Assembly (NCBI GenBank): GCA_039198585.1
Contig: JBCCTJ010000016.1
Location: forward strand, 1-20,910
Source: JBCCTJ01 sp039198585
GTDB lineage: Bacteria > Bacteroidota > Bacteroidia > Cytophagales > Amoebophilaceae
DNA length: 20,910 bases
Reading direction: 5' to 3'
Position 1 is the first letter of the stretch; the number at the start of each line of letters is the position of its first letter. This document shows positions 15,195 to 20,910 of the stretch, piece by piece. The notes under the pieces were generated by a model, which was given only the letters and a program-made list of their open reading frames with translations, had not been told where the DNA came from and searched no databases. Position numbers and translations under genes: made by a program.

Positions 15195-15563
15195 CTAGAC
15201 CGATTCAGGAGCTAAAGAAACAATTTTAGGAAATTTATCTTTCATTTCCTCACGAGCAACAGGCCCAAATACACGTGTCCCTCTTGGGGCTTTTTCCTTA
15301 TTAATCAATACAGCAGCATTGTCACTAAAGCGTATGTAGGTACCATCTGAACGTCGCTTTTCCTTTTTTGTACGAACAATAACAGCGTGTGAAACATCGC
15401 CTTTCTTCATGTTTCCCTTAGGATTAACTGACTTGATAGCCAATACAACTACATCTCCTAAAGAAGCATATTTCTTTTTGCTACCCCCCAAAACGTGAAT
15501 ACATTCTCCTTCTTTCGCACCGCTATTATCAGTGATATTAAGCCTAGATCCGTTTATGATCAT
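15195..15563 (-). CDS. rplN: 50S ribosomal protein L14
   Basis: 50S interface protein close to the factor-binding region. The 122 residues show the five-stranded barrel core: LNITDNSGAKEGECIHVLGG, YASLGDVVVLAIKSVNP, KKGDVSHAVIVRTKKEKRR and DGTYIRFSDNAAVLINKEKA then PRGTRVFGPVARE and the end KIVSLAPE. The usual start M-Q---RL-VADNSGA is MIINGSRLNITDNSGA. Complete; 2 nt from rpsQ. Confidence 0.98.
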   Translation of the reverse strand: MIINGSRLNITDNSGAKEGECIHVLGGSKKKYASLGDVVVLAIKSVNPKGNMKKGDVSHAVIVRTKKEKRRSDGTYIRFSDNAAVLINKEKAPRGTRVFGPVAREEMKDKFPKIVSLAPESV

Positions 15564-15565
15564 AA

Positions 15566-15829
15566 TTACTGGTTTGCTTTTTTTACAATTTTATTAAGAC
15601 GCCAACATTTCTTTTTACTGAGCTTCCGAGTTTCCATAATACTAACCGTATCACCCTTGTTGCAGCTATTTTCTGGATCATGCGCATGCAATTTTTTAGT
15701 TCTCTTCAGAATTTTACCATAAATAGGATGTTTGACCTTTCTGCTAATAAGTACTACAGCGGTTTTATCTCCTTTATTACTTACTACAGTGCCCACACGT
15801 TCTTTTCTTAGATTACGACTGATGTTCAT
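15566..15829 (-). CDS. rpsQ: 30S ribosomal protein S17
   Basis: Early-binding 16S rRNA protein with an OB fold. The 87 residues keep RNLRKERVGTVVSNKGDKTA, HPIYGKILKRTKKLHAHDPE and the signature GDTVSIMETRKLSKKKCWRL. The length is usual. It follows rpmC after 6 nt. Confidence 0.97.
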   Translation of the reverse strand: MNISRNLRKERVGTVVSNKGDKTAVVLISRKVKHPIYGKILKRTKKLHAHDPENSCNKGDTVSIMETRKLSKKKCWRLNKIVKKANQ

Positions 15830-15835
15830 AAAATT

Positions 15836-16102
15836 TTATTGAGTTGTTAGCTTCTCATTTTCTTTTACTTGCTCTAATTTTCTCTCTTGTAAAGAACTCA
15901 TATTAGCGGTTTTAGCTTGCAGCATTTGCTGCAAAACTGTCTTCATTCGTGCAACTAACTTTCTAGATTTTCGAATCCTCATTGGGTTATCAAGAGGATT
16001 CAAAGCATGGCTGGAGCGTAGTTTACGCAATACCAATTCTTCTGTTTTGATATGGTTCTCTAATTCCATCAGTGGTAATTTTCTAATGTTTTCTATTTCC
16101 AT
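15836..16102 (-). CDS. rpmC: 50S ribosomal protein L29
   Basis: Helical protein beside the peptide exit tunnel that, in E. coli, contributes to the docking site for trigger factor and SRP. The L29 fold MEIENIRKLPLMELENHIKT...LRKLRSSHALNPLDNPMRIRKSRKLVARMKTVLQQ occupies about residues 1-62. A further ~25 residues rich in Gln, Glu, Lys and Ser make it 88 residues, longer than the usual 60-70. The tail may be lineage-specific or simply drift. It is 17 nt after rplP. Confidence 0.94.
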   Translation of the reverse strand: MEIENIRKLPLMELENHIKTEELVLRKLRSSHALNPLDNPMRIRKSRKLVARMKTVLQQMLQAKTANMSSLQERKLEQVKENEKLTTQ

Positions 16103-16119
16103 GGCTTTGTTAATTAAGT

Positions 16120-16542
16120 CTAGGCAGTGATATAATCTTCTCTAAACACAATCTTAGTTTTATAGGGAAGCTTCCCCCTTACTAAACGAGCTGCTCTTTT
16201 AGCAACCTCTTCACTAACTCCCTCTAACTCGAACAATATTTTTCCTGGCTTAACAACTGCTACCCAATATTCTGGAGCCCCTTTACCTTTACCCATACGT
16301 ACTTCTGCAGGCTTTTTAGTGATAGGCTTATCAGGGAAAATACGTATCCACATAGCGCCTTCTCTTTTCATCGTACGATTAATAACAACACGAGCTGCTT
16401 CTATTTGGCGTGCTGTAAGCCACCCCCCTTCTAGTACTTTGATGCCAAAAGTGCCAAACGAAACAGTATACCCTCTTTGGGCTATTTTGCCAATTTTTCC
16501 CTTCTGGCACTTTCTGTACTTGACTCTTTTAGGTTGCAACAT
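16120..16542 (-). CDS. rplP: 50S ribosomal protein L16
   Basis: Protein of the 50S A-site region, needed for peptidyl transferase activity. The 140 residues have MLQPKRVKYRKCQKGKIGKI, the signature EAARVVINRTMKREGAMWIRIFPDKPITKKPAEVRMGKGKG and PEYWVAVVKPGKILFELEGV. Complete and of standard length. It is the first gene of the block. Its normal upstream neighbour rpsC is missing, and a good promoter lies 31-60 nt before the ATG, so a new transcription unit seems to start here. Confidence 0.98.
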   Translation of the reverse strand: MLQPKRVKYRKCQKGKIGKIAQRGYTVSFGTFGIKVLEGGWLTARQIEAARVVINRTMKREGAMWIRIFPDKPITKKPAEVRMGKGKGAPEYWVAVVKPGKILFELEGVSEEVAKRAARLVRGKLPYKTKIVFREDYITA

Positions 16543-16572
16543 ACTATTTTATTTTTTACTATACTAAGAACG

Positions 16573-16602
16573 CAAAAATAGAAAATTTAGTGACTCTACA
16601 AA
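16573..16602 (-). promoter_or_regulatory. Bacteroidota-type promoter for the rplP ribosomal block
   Basis: Read on the minus strand: TTTG (16602-16599), 18 nt, then TATTTTTG (16580-16573), which fits TTTG-N19-TAnnTTTG, the known Bacteroidota -33/-7 pattern, with spacing one short. Transcription would begin near 16567, leaving a leader of about 25 nt before the rplP ATG. The exact -7 box in the right place gives moderate support; one match in A+T-rich DNA can be chance. Confidence 0.5.
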
Positions 16603-16677
16603 AAATCCAGCTCTTTTTTTATTTTTTTGGTTCGAAATTGCTCAATAAAAGTAAGGAAAACAGTAAAATGAAATAAT

Positions 16678-16711
16678 AAAGCAGTTTCATCATTAAGGAT
16701 GATGCTGTTTT
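16678..16711. terminator. Terminator-like hairpin between rplP and the small ORF
   Basis: A 14-bp stem with two G-T pairs and one mismatch, AAAGCAGTTTCATC against GATGATGCTGTTTT, closed by the loop ATTAAG. A run of T follows on the plus strand and A/T-rich sequence lies on the other side. In place it could end minus-strand transcripts coming from clpB or the small ORF before the rplP promoter. Confidence 0.4.
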
Positions 16712-16812
16712 TATTCTTTAACCCATTTTTATGACAAAAACGATAGATAACCTCCTTGATTTAAAATAAGATAGTGGAATGGTTAAAGAGAAGCATGAAC
16801 CAGCTTATTCTA

Positions 16813-16915
16813 CATTAGTTCTAGGAAATAGGAGGAGAGATACCAATAAGAAAGTTATGTATAGCTGGGTTGTAAGGGGTACTCTCTTCCTCCTTTTGTT
16901 TATCCTAGATTTAAT
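16813..16915. repeat. Long imperfect inverted repeat
   Basis: Left arm 16813-16844 and right arm 16878-16915 are inverted copies in three blocks. ATTA and TCTAGGA on the left pair with TCCTAGA and TAAT on the right; then AGGAGGA pairs with TCCTCCT, and GAGA with TCTC followed by TACC against GGTA. A 33-nt loop separates the arms. The right arm starts 8 nt past the stop of the small ORF at 16924. It may be an RNA hairpin or a small decayed mobile element. No protein is encoded. Confidence 0.55.
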
Positions 16916-16923
16916 CATCTCTT

Positions 16924-17262
16924 TCATAAGCCAATCATACATTGTCCAATAGCGGCATCATAGTATTGCTCAGCGTCAATTGTAAATTTACTTTCATCAA
17001 ATGATTTGATAACTAGCATATTAGTAATGGACTTATGAAGAAAAAAGCCTGTACTGGTAAGATAGCTAGACTTAAGAGGCACATAGCCAAATAGTTCATC
17101 GTGATTACACAGGATAGTAGTTGGGCATGGTGTAGTACAGAATATGATACGTTTATTATAGACAAGATACACAGAATTTGCCTTTTTTTGACTTGTATTA
17201 TAAAAAATATTTATGCCAATGTGAAAAGTGAGCCAGGCACTATATAGCTGTTTTAGTTGCAT
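16924..17262 (-). CDS. Hypothetical protein, unrecognised
   Basis: A 112-residue frame in the otherwise empty 0.85 kb between clpB and rplP. I do not recognise it. It has no clear signal peptide or transmembrane segment; it carries four cysteines (in IFCTTPCPTTILC and GQCMIGL), several aromatic residues and an acidic patch near the end (SFDESKFTIDAEQYYDAA). The length exceeds what a random frame would usually reach in such A+T-rich DNA, but no ribosome-binding site or promoter supports the ATG at 17262. It could be a small lineage-specific gene, a fragment of a lost gene, or chance. It is on the same strand as clpB and rplP, and a long inverted repeat follows its stop. Confidence 0.35.
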   Translation of the reverse strand: MQLKQLYSAWLTFHIGINIFYNTSQKKANSVYLVYNKRIIFCTTPCPTTILCNHDELFGYVPLKSSYLTSTGFFLHKSITNMLVIKSFDESKFTIDAEQYYDAAIGQCMIGL

Positions 17263-17378
17263 AGATAAAGTAAATGTATAGCATTCAATTTGTACTTAAA
17301 TAGTAAGTAATATTTTACTATTTTCTATACGAATCCCATAGCAATGTGCTTTGTGTTTTCCTTATTTAAAAATTGTAT

Positions 17379-17405
17379 ACAGTGATAACAATAAGTTATC
17401 ACTGT
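17379..17405 (-). terminator. Intrinsic terminator of clpB, containing its stop codon
   Basis: Perfect 11-bp arms ACAGTGATAAC and GTTATCACTGT with the loop TTATT on the transcript strand. It is followed by ATACAATTTTT, a partial U-run. The clpB TGA (17401-17399) is inside the first arm, so translation reaches the hairpin itself. Position, stem quality and downstream T-run make this a convincing end of the clpB transcript. Confidence 0.65.
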
Positions 17406-20002
17406 GGCTTAAGTACTAACTTCCCTTTTGAGTCAATATCAGCTAATACACGCATATTAGGCTTGATACTTTCATTTAATAGCTGAATAGCAATCTCATT
17501 GAGTAAGGTTTGAACAAGCCTTTCTAGGGGGCGTGCCCCAAATTTTAGATCATATCCTTTGTGAGCTAAATAGCTTTCGTAAGAAGCAGAAATAGCTAGT
17601 TTTATTTGTTTTTCAGCAAGTCGCTTGGTTATATCACCCAGTTTAATTTTGGCAATCGCTTTCAATGACGATTCATCTAAAGGGTTAAAGACAATTGTTT
17701 GATCTATACGATTAACAAACTCTGGACGTACTGATTGATACAAAAGCTTGATGACATTTTCTTTTGCTTTGCGTATTTTAGGAGTGTGGATATCAGGGTC
17801 CGTATCAGTGACAGCATCTTGTAGAAAATGAGAGCCTAAGTTGCTTGTCATGATAATAATAGTATTTTTAAAATTGACAATACGCCCTTTATTATCTGTA
17901 AGATGCCCCTCATCAAGCACTGGTAAAAGCAAGTTGAATAAATCAGGATGAGCCTTATCCATCTCATCTAGCAAAACAACAGCATGGGGTTTGCGTCGAA
18001 CTGCCTCTGTTAGCTGTCCTCCTTCCTCATAGCCCACATACCCAGGAGGAGCTCCTATCAGGCGACTTATGCTATGTCTTTCTTGGTATTCTGAAAGGTC
18101 AATACGAACCAAAGCTTTGCCATCATTAAAAAGAGCTTGCGCTAGAGCCTGACTTAAAGCTGTTTTCCCTACTCCTGTAGAGCCTAAAAAGATAAAAGAT
18201 CCAATAGGGCGATTAGGATTCTGAATCCCTGTTCTACTTCTTCGAACAGCATTGACGATTGCGCTAATAGCCTCATCCTGTCCTACTACATATTTACTAA
18301 GCTCTTCTTCTAAGTCAAGCAATTTTTTTTTCTGTTCTTGTGCCAATTTACTAACGGGAATACCGGTTAGGCTAGCTACGATATCAATAATATCTTCCTC
18401 GTCCACTTCTTCTTTCAAAAAATAGCTCTTCTTGTGATTATTATTAATAGTAGCATTCAGTGCGGCTACTTTCTTTTTTGCATTAGGTATTTTTCCGTAA
18501 CGTATTTCGGCTACTTTCCCATAATTAGCCTCTCTTTCAGCACGCTCTGCTTCCTCTTGCAAGTTTTGAATAAGTTTTTTTGTTTTTTTGAGATGTTGAA
18601 TTAAATTTTTTTCTTGCTCCCACTGTTTTTTAAGTATTTGATAAGATTGTTTTTCTTTTTCTATTTTTTTAACAATAGCAGTTTCTTGTTCTTGATTTTT
18701 ATCGCGCCGCATAGCTTCTTTTTCTATTTCTAGTTCATGAATAGTGCGGTGTAATGACTCTAGTTCAGGAGGCATAGAAGAAATAGCTATACGTCTCTTC
18801 GCACATGCTTGATCTATTAAGTCAATAACACTATCGGGCATAAATCTTCCCGTCAGATAGCGCTTTGCATAATGAACGGCAGTGACCAAGGCTGCATCTT
18901 TAATACGAACTCCATGATGGGTTTCATACTTACTTTTAATACCACGCAAAATAGTAATAGTAGCAGATATACTAGGCTCTTCTACCATGACCTTTTGAAA
19001 GCGTCTCTCAAATGCTCTATCTTTTTCAATGTGTTTTTGATATTCATTCAGTGTAGTAGCACCAATGGTATGCAACTCACCTCGAGCAAGAGCAGGCTTC
19101 AATATATTGGCGGCATCCATAGCACCTTCTCCTCCTCCACTACCTGCGCCAATTAGTGTATGTATTTCATCAATAAAAAGAATAATTTTATCTTGTTCTG
19201 CACCAATTTCTTTGATGACTGTTTTTAAGCGCTCTTCAAACTCGCCTTTATACTTAGCTCCTGCTATGAGAAGAGGAAGATCTAGTCGCATAATTACTTT
19301 ATTCTGCATATTTTCAGGTACAGCTTGATCAATAATACGCTGTGCTAATCCTTCTGCAATGGCCGTCTTCCCCACTCCCGGTTCTCCAATTAAGACAGGG
19401 TTATTTTTGCTACGTCGCGAGAGAATTTCAATGACTTGTTTTATTTCTTTTTCGCGCCCTATCACAGGATCTATTTTTTGGTCTAGTACAAGCTGATTAA
19501 TATTGACAGCGTACTTTTCAAGTGCCTCTCTTTTAATTTGTGCTCCCTGTTGTTTAGAGTAGTTTCCTTGTGTAGCGATCAAAGCTTCTAATGCTTTAGT
19601 TACTTTGTCCGGTGTGACTCCCTTTGCCTGTAGTAACTTAGCAGTACTATCTTCTGTATATAAAAGACCAAGCATTAAATGTTCTAAGTCAGCATGAGGG
19701 CTCTTTAAATCGAGCGCTATTTCTTCAGCCTTATGCAGCAAAGTAGCTGTGTGGGGAGCTAAGTATGTCTTGTTACTATCACTTTTTGGGTAGTTTTTGA
19801 TTAGATTATCCAACTTCTGAACAAGTTTATCTGGGCTGATATCAAGACTAGATAGTATAAAAGTCAAAGGCCTATTGAGATTTTTTAAAATTATACTAAG
19901 TAAATGAGCAGGGTGTAAAACTTGCTGGCTATTGTACTGTACCAATTTTTGTGCTTGCTGTAGTGCATGTTGTGCAGCTGCGCTGTAAGCTTCTATATTC
20001 AT
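17399..20002 (-). CDS. clpB: ATP-dependent chaperone ClpB
   Basis: Hexameric AAA+ disaggregase that works with DnaK to rescue aggregated proteins in the cytoplasm. The 867 residues contain the double Clp N-domain (1-145), NBD1 with Walker A GEPGVGKT (206-213), pore loop AGAKYKGEFE (about 247-256) and Walker B FIDE (276-279), the coiled-coil middle domain (about 410-525) that sets ClpB apart from ClpA/ClpC, NBD2 with GSTGVGKT (607-614), pore loop GYVGYEEGG, Walker B LLDE (677-680) and MTSN (718-721), and a C-terminal domain starting with FGARPLERLVQ. The length is normal and no ClpP-binding IGF/L loop is visible. Single-gene unit with its own terminator and a palindrome upstream, suggesting stress control. 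Confidence 0.98.
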   Translation of the reverse strand: MNIEAYSAAAQHALQQAQKLVQYNSQQVLHPAHLLSIILKNLNRPLTFILSSLDISPDKLVQKLDNLIKNYPKSDSNKTYLAPHTATLLHKAEEIALDLKSPHADLEHLMLGLLYTEDSTAKLLQAKGVTPDKVTKALEALIATQGNYSKQQGAQIKREALEKYAVNINQLVLDQKIDPVIGREKEIKQVIEILSRRSKNNPVLIGEPGVGKTAIAEGLAQRIIDQAVPENMQNKVIMRLDLPLLIAGAKYKGEFEERLKTVIKEIGAEQDKIILFIDEIHTLIGAGSGGGEGAMDAANILKPALARGELHTIGATTLNEYQKHIEKDRAFERRFQKVMVEEPSISATITILRGIKSKYETHHGVRIKDAALVTAVHYAKRYLTGRFMPDSVIDLIDQACAKRRIAISSMPPELESLHRTIHELEIEKEAMRRDKNQEQETAIVKKIEKEKQSYQILKKQWEQEKNLIQHLKKTKKLIQNLQEEAERAEREANYGKVAEIRYGKIPNAKKKVAALNATINNNHKKSYFLKEEVDEEDIIDIVASLTGIPVSKLAQEQKKKLLDLEEELSKYVVGQDEAISAIVNAVRRSRTGIQNPNRPIGSFIFLGSTGVGKTALSQALAQALFNDGKALVRIDLSEYQERHSISRLIGAPPGYVGYEEGGQLTEAVRRKPHAVVLLDEMDKAHPDLFNLLLPVLDEGHLTDNKGRIVNFKNTIIIMTSNLGSHFLQDAVTDTDPDIHTPKIRKAKENVIKLLYQSVRPEFVNRIDQTIVFNPLDESSLKAIAKIKLGDITKRLAEKQIKLAISASYESYLAHKGYDLKFGARPLERLVQTLLNEIAIQLLNESIKPNMRVLADIDSKGKLVLKPQ

Positions 20003-20034
20003 AAAGACTTTTTTAATTACTAACCATTAAGTAG

Positions 20035-20067
20035 CAAACAGTAAACCACTATTATTAGGTATGACAA
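20035..20067 (-). promoter_or_regulatory. Putative clpB promoter
   Basis: On the minus strand TTG (20067-20065) is followed after 21 nt by TACTGTTTG (20043-20035), similar to TAnnTTTG but with one extra base. The -33 part lies inside the 17-bp palindrome at 20060-20076. The start would be near 20028, 26 nt before the ATG. The match is imperfect. Confidence 0.3.
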
Positions 20068-20076
20068 TTTGTCATA
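20060..20076. promoter_or_regulatory. 17-bp palindromic operator candidate upstream of clpB
   Basis: TATGACAA and TTGTCATA are perfect inverted arms around a single central T. The site lies 58 nt before the clpB ATG and overlaps the putative -33 region, where a repressor could block transcription. It is neither CIRCE (TTAGCACTC...GAGTGCTAA), HAIR nor a CtsR box. Its regulator is unknown. Confidence 0.5.
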
Positions 20077-20305
20077 GACAAACGACTACTTACTTAGTAG
20101 ATTATTCTGTATTGCTAGGGAGTTTCATAAGTAAGAGATTTTTCTTTATTCGAAATAAATGCAATGTTTACTTTCCTAAATTCTGCGTAAAATTGTATCT
20201 CTTCGGAAGAAAAAAAGTTCACGTCCATCGGGATCAGAAAAAATTGAATTTTCAGTGTATAGCCATTATAGTACTCCCATAAAGGAGTGCATGCCAGTTA
20301 CGATT
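20077..20305. other. Intergenic region between clpB and the right IS element
   Basis: No gene is recognised. A 73-codon plus-strand frame starting at 20061 overlaps the clpB operator candidate and has no family features, so I do not call it. A small hairpin GTACTCC/GGAGTGC (20271-20290, one G-T pair) lies shortly before the IS end. Confidence 0.4.
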
Positions 20306-20330
20306 GGAGTCTATCCAAAACTTTGTGTAA
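20306..20330 (+). repeat. Probable outer end (terminal inverted repeat) of the right IS256-type element
   Basis: The 25-nt stretch starting GGAGTCTATCC and ending CTTTGTGTAA matches the left IS end (914-938, minus strand) at 19 of 25 positions. It lies 42 nt before the ATG of the transposase remnant at 20372. The other end of this element is not visible. Confidence 0.5.
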
Positions 20331-20371
20331 GTAGCTTAAAGGAAAAAATTTAACTTTAAACCTACTTAAAC

Positions 20372-20773
20372 ATGACAAAACAAACATTAGATAAAATAGC
20401 CTAGCAATTAGCCCAAAACTATACTACGCAAGAAGAGCTTGTAGGCAAGTCAGGTATTTTTGATAAACTTTTTCAAAAAACACTTCAAGCTGCTTTAGAT
20501 GCAGAGTTAGCGAACCACGTAGGTTATTAAAAATACTCCAGAGGCAAGAAACAGAACAATCGAAACGGTTATAGTGAAAAGACGCTAAAGTCTACGCAAG
20601 GCGCGTTTAGTATAAAAACACCTAGGGACAGAGATTCTACCTTCGATCCTCAGATTATTCGAAAGAACCAAACCCGCTTCCAAGGCTTAGATAAGCAAAT
20701 AATAGCTTTTTATGCCAAAGGATTAAGTAATACACAGATACAAGGTCAGCTCAAAGAAATTTATGGGGATTAA
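20372..20773 (+). pseudogene. IS256-family transposase, N-terminal fragment with stops
   Basis: One continuous frame with stops at 20402 and 20528 and a final TAA at 20771-20773. It reads MTKQTLDKIA, stop, QLAQNYTTQEELVGKSGIFD...QAALDAELANHVGY, stop, then NNRNGYSEKTLKSTQGAFSI, KTPRDRDSTFDPQIIRKNQT, RFQGLDKQIIAFYAKGLSNT and QLKEIYGD. This is the DNA-binding N-terminal third of IS256-type transposases, of a subgroup different from the left-edge copy. The catalytic D, D and E blocks that should follow EIYG are absent, because the similarity stops abruptly at about 20770 and a new gene-like start appears 60 nt later. It was probably inactivated first by stop codons and then by truncation. Confidence 0.88.
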
Positions 20774-20829
20774 ATCATTTAATTGTGTCAAAGTAAAAAA
20801 ACAATTTTACACTTTTAAATTTTTTAATC
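20774..20829. repeat. Possible end of a second inserted IS element
   Basis: Between the truncated transposase and the next ATG lie TTGTGTCAAAGT (about 20783-20794) and CAATTTTACAC (20802-20812), wording common in IS256-type ends (TGTGTAAA/TTTACAC). I infer the left end of an element that inserted into the older one. The exact boundary and target duplication cannot be defined. Confidence 0.35.
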
Positions 20830-20910
20830 ATGAATAAACAACAAAAAGAAATAAATCAAGTAACCTGGGAAGGTATAAAGCAACAAGCTGTAGAACGTCT
20901 ATTAGAGACA
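20830..20910 (+). CDS. Start of a gene cut by the window edge, possibly an IS transposase
   Basis: The frame opens with ATG at 20830 and gives 27 residues to the window end: MNKQQKEINQVTWEGIKQQA followed by VERLLET. That is too short to identify. The pattern of a short polar N-terminus followed by a helix such as KQQAVERLLE resembles the start of IS256-type transposases in Bacteroidota, and the 60-nt leader has IS-end-like words. An intact or broken state cannot be judged. Confidence 0.4.
   Translation, partial: MNKQQKEINQVTWEGIKQQAVERLLET

Noticed and set aside
16600..16660. Possible tRNA suggested by GGTTCGAAAT
   Set aside because: Only the T-loop-like word is present; no acceptor, D or anticodon stems can be formed around it.
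20061..20282. 73-codon plus-strand frame upstream of clpB
   Set aside because: It begins within the palindrome before clpB, has no promoter or recognisable domain, and its composition is what A+T-rich spacer gives.
1..20910. CRISPR array, toxin-antitoxin pair or defence system
   Set aside because: No regularly spaced repeats were seen, the XRE gene has no neighbouring toxin-like frame, and all other genes are housekeeping or IS-derived.

Overview
The window is an A+T-rich stretch of a bacterial chromosome, most likely from the phylum Bacteroidota and, as inference, from a reduced intracellular lineage such as Amoebophilus or Cardinium relatives. The reasons are: ribosomal proteins of Bacteroidota type (zinc-free 89-residue S14, single-cysteine L36, SecY with an IPGVKPGK loop), a good TTTG...TAnnTTTG promoter in front of rplP, almost no visible Shine-Dalgarno sequences, and many decayed IS256-family transposases around intact housekeeping genes. 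The genus cannot be proved from this window alone.

Layout. Positions 1-938 hold a broken IS256-type element on the minus strand. Positions 1019-2760 carry two genes of a Mn/Zn-type ABC importer (ATPase and substrate-binding protein) with no permease next to them. Positions 2761-4808 are gene-poor: one small XRE-type regulator (3178-3414, plus strand), a second ruined IS256-type transposase, and an imperfect duplicated intergenic segment. Positions 4809-16542 are a tightly packed minus-strand block, read from right to left: rplP-rpmC-rpsQ-rplN-rplX-rplE-rpsN-rpsH-rplF-rplR-rpsE-rpmD-rplO-secY-map-infA-rpmJ-rpsM-rpsK-rpsD-rpoA-rplQ-rpsF-rpsR-rplI. This is the tail of the S10 operon plus the complete spc and alpha operons, with the S6-S18-L9 genes attached at the end. 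Positions 16543-17398 contain a promoter, two hairpin-forming repeats and one unrecognised small ORF. clpB occupies 17399-20002 (minus) and ends in a clear terminator. From 20306 a third IS256-type element (plus strand, truncated) begins, and it appears to be interrupted by a fourth element whose gene starts at 20830 and leaves the window.

How the genes work together. The core block encodes 20 ribosomal proteins, the RNA polymerase alpha subunit, initiation factor IF-1, the SecY translocon channel and methionine aminopeptidase, so it couples ribosome assembly, initiation, secretion and N-terminal processing. The gene upstream of rplP in nearly all bacteria, rpsC, is absent here, so the S10 cluster has been cut and the remainder starts from its own promoter.

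No defence system, CRISPR array, biosynthetic cluster or obviously new multi-gene system is visible. The most unusual signals are structural: a perfect 16-bp inverted repeat inside the start of rplE that looks like an antisense terminator, a 17-bp palindrome over the putative clpB promoter, a long inverted repeat after the small ORF, and related IS ends facing outward at both edges of the block.
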